In this document: piece by piece, positions 62,216-64,000 of the stretch
How positions within the stretch are numbered: the stretch's first letter is position 1
How the letters are laid out: each line of letters starts with the position of its first letter
Source of the DNA: Bacillota bacterium
GTDB taxonomy: Bacteria; Bacillota; Clostridia; Acetivibrionales; DTU013
Direction: 5' to 3'
DNA length: 64,000 nt
Assembly: GCA_023426125.1 (NCBI GenBank)
Contig: JAFABI010000011.1
Location: forward strand, 1-64,000
Made by a program: the position numbers and the translations under genes
The notes under the pieces: generated by a model
The model's input: the letters and a program-made list of their open reading frames with translations, nothing else
What the model was told of the DNA's origin: nothing
Database searches by the model: none

Positions 62216-62481
62216 AAACCGCATTTAAGAGTTATTTGGAGAGTTTTTGCGACCAATTCCAGAGTAATGAAAAGCCATTTTTAAAAAAGGCCCAAGTTAA
62301 GCAATTTGTTTTCCGGGATATTGCTGCGGCAGCGAAAGCGAAACAGCGTAAAGCCCTGCCACCGTAACCGGGACATAGTCCCGGTTTGCGGGTGGCTGGC
62401 AGCTTGCCAGCGTTTCGCATGCAGCGCAGCGTCAATGAGCGACCATATGGCAACGGCGGAGCCGTGCCTGAGAAAGCTATG

Positions 62482-62853
62482 TTAATCGTGAATTAAGTAT
62501 GCCGGATGTTTTTCATCTGAATTTTTACCTGTCTTGTGTAGCCTTAATCCTCTAACCGGTATTGTACGCTTTTTAACAACCCTGATCTCCATATCAAGTG
62601 CATCTGCCAACTGCACCAGCTTTTTTAGGGTAGGCGATTCTTCCGCCCTTTCAAAAGTAGAAATAGCCTGTTGTTTAAGTCCCAGCCTCAATGCAAAGTC
62701 CTTTTGCGTAAGTCCTATTTTTTTCCGAGCCTTAATGATTTTAGATACAATTTTGCGCTCTTGTTCTGCGGCAGAAAATGCCCTTTTAAATTCGGGGTCG
62801 CTCTTCTTCATTTGCTTAATCTTGTCCACTACGCTTTCTTGAATAAATGCCAT
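62482..62853 (-). CDS. HigA-like XRE antitoxin
   Basis: 123 aa from MAFIQESVVDKIKQMKKSD, with AGGAG 8 bases upstream. HTH_3 domain in the middle (KARKKIGLTQKDFALRLGLK, QQAISTFERAEESPTLKKL). The layout with an N-terminal helix before the HTH is typical of HigA/RelB-like antitoxins whose toxin gene comes first. The toxin here is only a frameshifted tail (62912-63038), so it is an orphan. Confidence 0.8.
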   Translation of the reverse strand: MAFIQESVVDKIKQMKKSDPEFKRAFSAAEQERKIVSKIIKARKKIGLTQKDFALRLGLKQQAISTFERAEESPTLKKLVQLADALDMEIRVVKKRTIPVRGLRLHKTGKNSDEKHPAYLIHD

Positions 62854-62911
62854 TCCGGACTCTCCTTTCAAATCTTTCTTGTATCTCTTTATTCTCTATC
62901 TCCTCAACCTT

Positions 62912-63038
62912 CTAAATATCAATAATTCCCTTTGCTCTGTCTTTTGCAGTTTCAATTTCAAACCTTTCCGCTTTTCCTTTTTGTTTCTGGCAGGCATGAA
63001 GCATATAAATATTGTTATTATCCACTCACAGATCATAA
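62912..63038 (-). pseudogene. C-terminal remnant of a RelE/HigB-type toxin
   Basis: The - strand reads HACQKQKGKAEKFE-like (actual HACQKQKGKAERFEIETAKD), then RAKGIIDI-stop at 62912, the usual end of Gp49/HigB toxins. The expected preceding block NNIYML is present one frame away, so one base was gained in a TTT run near 62999. Nothing before NNIYML remains. The end lies about 60 bases before the antitoxin. Confidence 0.65.
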
Positions 63039-63137
63039 ATAAAGAGCATTAACTAAATGCGGCCGTCCCCGCTGATCAAAGTACTCCCCATAATAGCAGT
63101 AATGGAGAGAGGGAATATAGTTGAAGCTTGAGCTGCA

Positions 63138-63212
63138 TAGGGGCACGGAAGCCCTACACGTGGAATAATACCCCGTGGAGTCACTTGAAAGGTGATTTTG
63201 CGGGGTTTTTTT
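63138..63212 (+). terminator. leader hairpins and terminator before the GNAT remnant
   Basis: TAGGG...CCCTA (63138-63155), then CCCCG (63171-63175) with CGGGG (63201-63205) enclosing TCAC/GTGA, followed by seven T (63206-63212). CACG (63157-63160) can pair instead with CGTG (63174-63177), which would open the terminator. This arrangement looks like a transcription attenuator. It matches no riboswitch consensus I know. Confidence 0.5.
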
Positions 63213-63250
63213 CATATATCTGCAAACATAGTAAGGAGGAGGGGGACGCG

Positions 63251-63712
63251 ATGAAAGTCGAATTATACAGCGACATAAAAAAATATACTGATGATGTATT
63301 GCATATTCTTATTGAGAATGAAATACAGAATAATTTGATCATTTCCAATTGCTTAAGAGGAATAGAGGGAGCAGACACAAGCAATTGGATTATGGCCACT
63401 GTTAATGATAATGGTGGAGCTTCTGGCCTTATCGCTTTAATGACTCCCCCGCATAATGTGGTTCTGTATGAACCTGGAAATAATCCAAATAATGGGGCAC
63501 TAGACCTTCTGGTAAATGAATTCATCTGTCATGGGATAAGAATACCAGGTGTGCTTGCCGAAAAATCCCTTGCCGGCCGTTTTGCAGACAAATATTCTTG
63601 TTTATATAAAAATACTAAAGAAAATGTAAAGACAATGAGAATTTACAAGCTGGACAATGTCAATAAGATATTGCTTTCATCAGCCAGAGTTTGTTTTACT
63701 GGAGATTTTTAG
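63251..63712 (+). pseudogene. truncated GNAT-type acetyltransferase
   Basis: 153 codons from an ATG with AGGAGGAGGGGG. The sequence (KVELYSDIKKYTDDVLHILI, ENNLIISN-like NEIQNNLIISNCLRG, MATVNDNGGASGLIALM) follows the amino half of a clostridial GNAT family of about 280 aa. After YKLDNVNKILLSS the similarity stops and the frame ends in ARVCFTGDF. The acetyl-CoA-binding half is missing, so it is very likely inactive. Confidence 0.55.
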
Positions 63713-63830
63713 ATGTACTCAAAATGAAATAATAGGTTTACACAATTTTACTCAAACAGACAAAATAATTGTAATCCATACTCTCTTTTGCTACAATAAA
63801 TACTATCTGCTGCCATAAAGGAGATGTATC

Positions 63831-64000
63831 ATGCAAAATAAGGATAGGTGGCTAACCACAAAAGAGGTATGTGCTTATTTAAGCATCAGCCGTCAGACAT
63901 TGATGTTTTGGATAGAAACAAGAAACTTTCCCGCCGTTAAAGTGGGGAAGTTTTGGCGATATAGACAGGACGAGATTGACCGATGGATGCGTAGCAGTGA
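63831..64000 (+). CDS. excisionase/MerR-like HTH protein, runs off the window
   Basis: Starts MQNKDRWLTTKEVCAYLSIS after AAAGGAGATG and continues RQTLMFWIETRNFPAVKVGK, FWRYRQDEIDRWM. This is the HTH_17 (excisionase-family) domain used by small phage or conjugative-element regulators and by some chromosomal proteins. At least 56 codons are present. The end lies beyond base 64000. Confidence 0.8.
   Translation, partial: MQNKDRWLTTKEVCAYLSISRQTLMFWIETRNFPAVKVGKFWRYRQDEIDRWMRSS

Noticed and set aside
63120..63212. T-box riboswitch
   Set aside because: The leader has alternative hairpins and a terminator, but the T-box antiterminator consensus (TGGNACCGCG) is absent.
1..64000. CRISPR arrays, rRNA or tRNA genes
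   Set aside because: No regularly spaced repeats with unique spacers, and no cloverleaf or rRNA-like segments were found on reading both strands by eye.

Overview
The window looks like chromosomal DNA of a Gram-positive, endospore-lineage Firmicute, most likely a plant- or glycan-degrading member of the Clostridia. The signs are: strong AGGAGG-type ribosome binding sites, frequent TTG/GTG starts, lipoprotein (Cys-lipobox) solute-binding proteins, two YesM/YesN-type two-component systems beside carbohydrate ABC importers, ComFA/ComFC, a VanW-domain protein, a copper-amine-oxidase-N 'stalk' fused to a PstS-like protein, and a clostridial-type REP-associated transposase. Species cannot be read from the sequence. 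No rRNA, tRNA or CRISPR array was seen.

Layout. (1) 0.35-10.9 kb, + strand: a YesM/YesN pair, a three-gene CUT1-type sugar importer, then DsdA (D-serine ammonia-lyase), a fold-type III D-serine dehydratase/D-threonine aldolase-like enzyme and a GH29 alpha-L-fucosidase, closed by a good terminator. (2) 11.0-15.4 kb: a glycerol/dihydroxyacetone module (ATP-type DhaKL fusion and GldA on the - strand, a divergent PocR/AraC regulator), with the decapitated end of an AraC gene abutting dhaKL. (3) 15.5-16.4 kb: a REP-associated (Y1/HUH) transposase inside 31-bp inverted repeats. (4) 16.4-31.4 kb, - strand: a large phosphate region with phoB-phoR, phoU, two pst transporter sets, three different PstS-like proteins and a chemoreceptor inserted between pstA and pstB. 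TGTTAA direct repeats with a 10-11 bp period (PhoP-box-like) stand in front of three transcription units. (5) 31.7-36.1 kb: small regulators, an atypical radical-SAM/SPASM-like protein behind a perfect TTGACA-17-TATAAT promoter, a PAP2 phosphatase, a PilZ-like protein and a repeat-rich stretch with palindromes and a small inverted-repeat element. (6) 36.3-45.0 kb: an amino-sugar operon (SBP, two permeases, NanE, MurQ, DUF4434, Gfo/Idh/MocA, ROK kinase) facing an RpiR/SIS regulator. (7) 45.3-56.3 kb: a GH36 alpha-galactosidase, a second YesN/YesM pair, an LplB/YtcP/LipO-type importer and a GH43-like beta-propeller glycosidase. (8) 56.4-59.0 kb: comFA-comFC. (9) 59.2-64.0 kb: a decayed, variable end with phnG plus an internally deleted phnM, a ppk1 pseudogene, an orphan HigA-like antitoxin with a frameshifted toxin tail, a truncated GNAT gene and an excisionase-like HTH gene running off the edge.

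How it fits together. Regions 1, 6 and 7 are self-contained sugar-scavenging units (sensor, importer, catabolic enzymes). Region 4 is the Pho regulon core: PhoR/PhoB sense phosphate shortage, PhoU and PstSCAB couple transport to signalling, and the embedded chemoreceptor suggests taxis is tied to the same regulon. The phosphonate and polyphosphate genes at the right end are remnants, so this strain seems to have lost the C-P lyase and PPK routes there while keeping high-affinity phosphate uptake. Several short repeats and truncated genes mark old insertion or deletion points between the modules.
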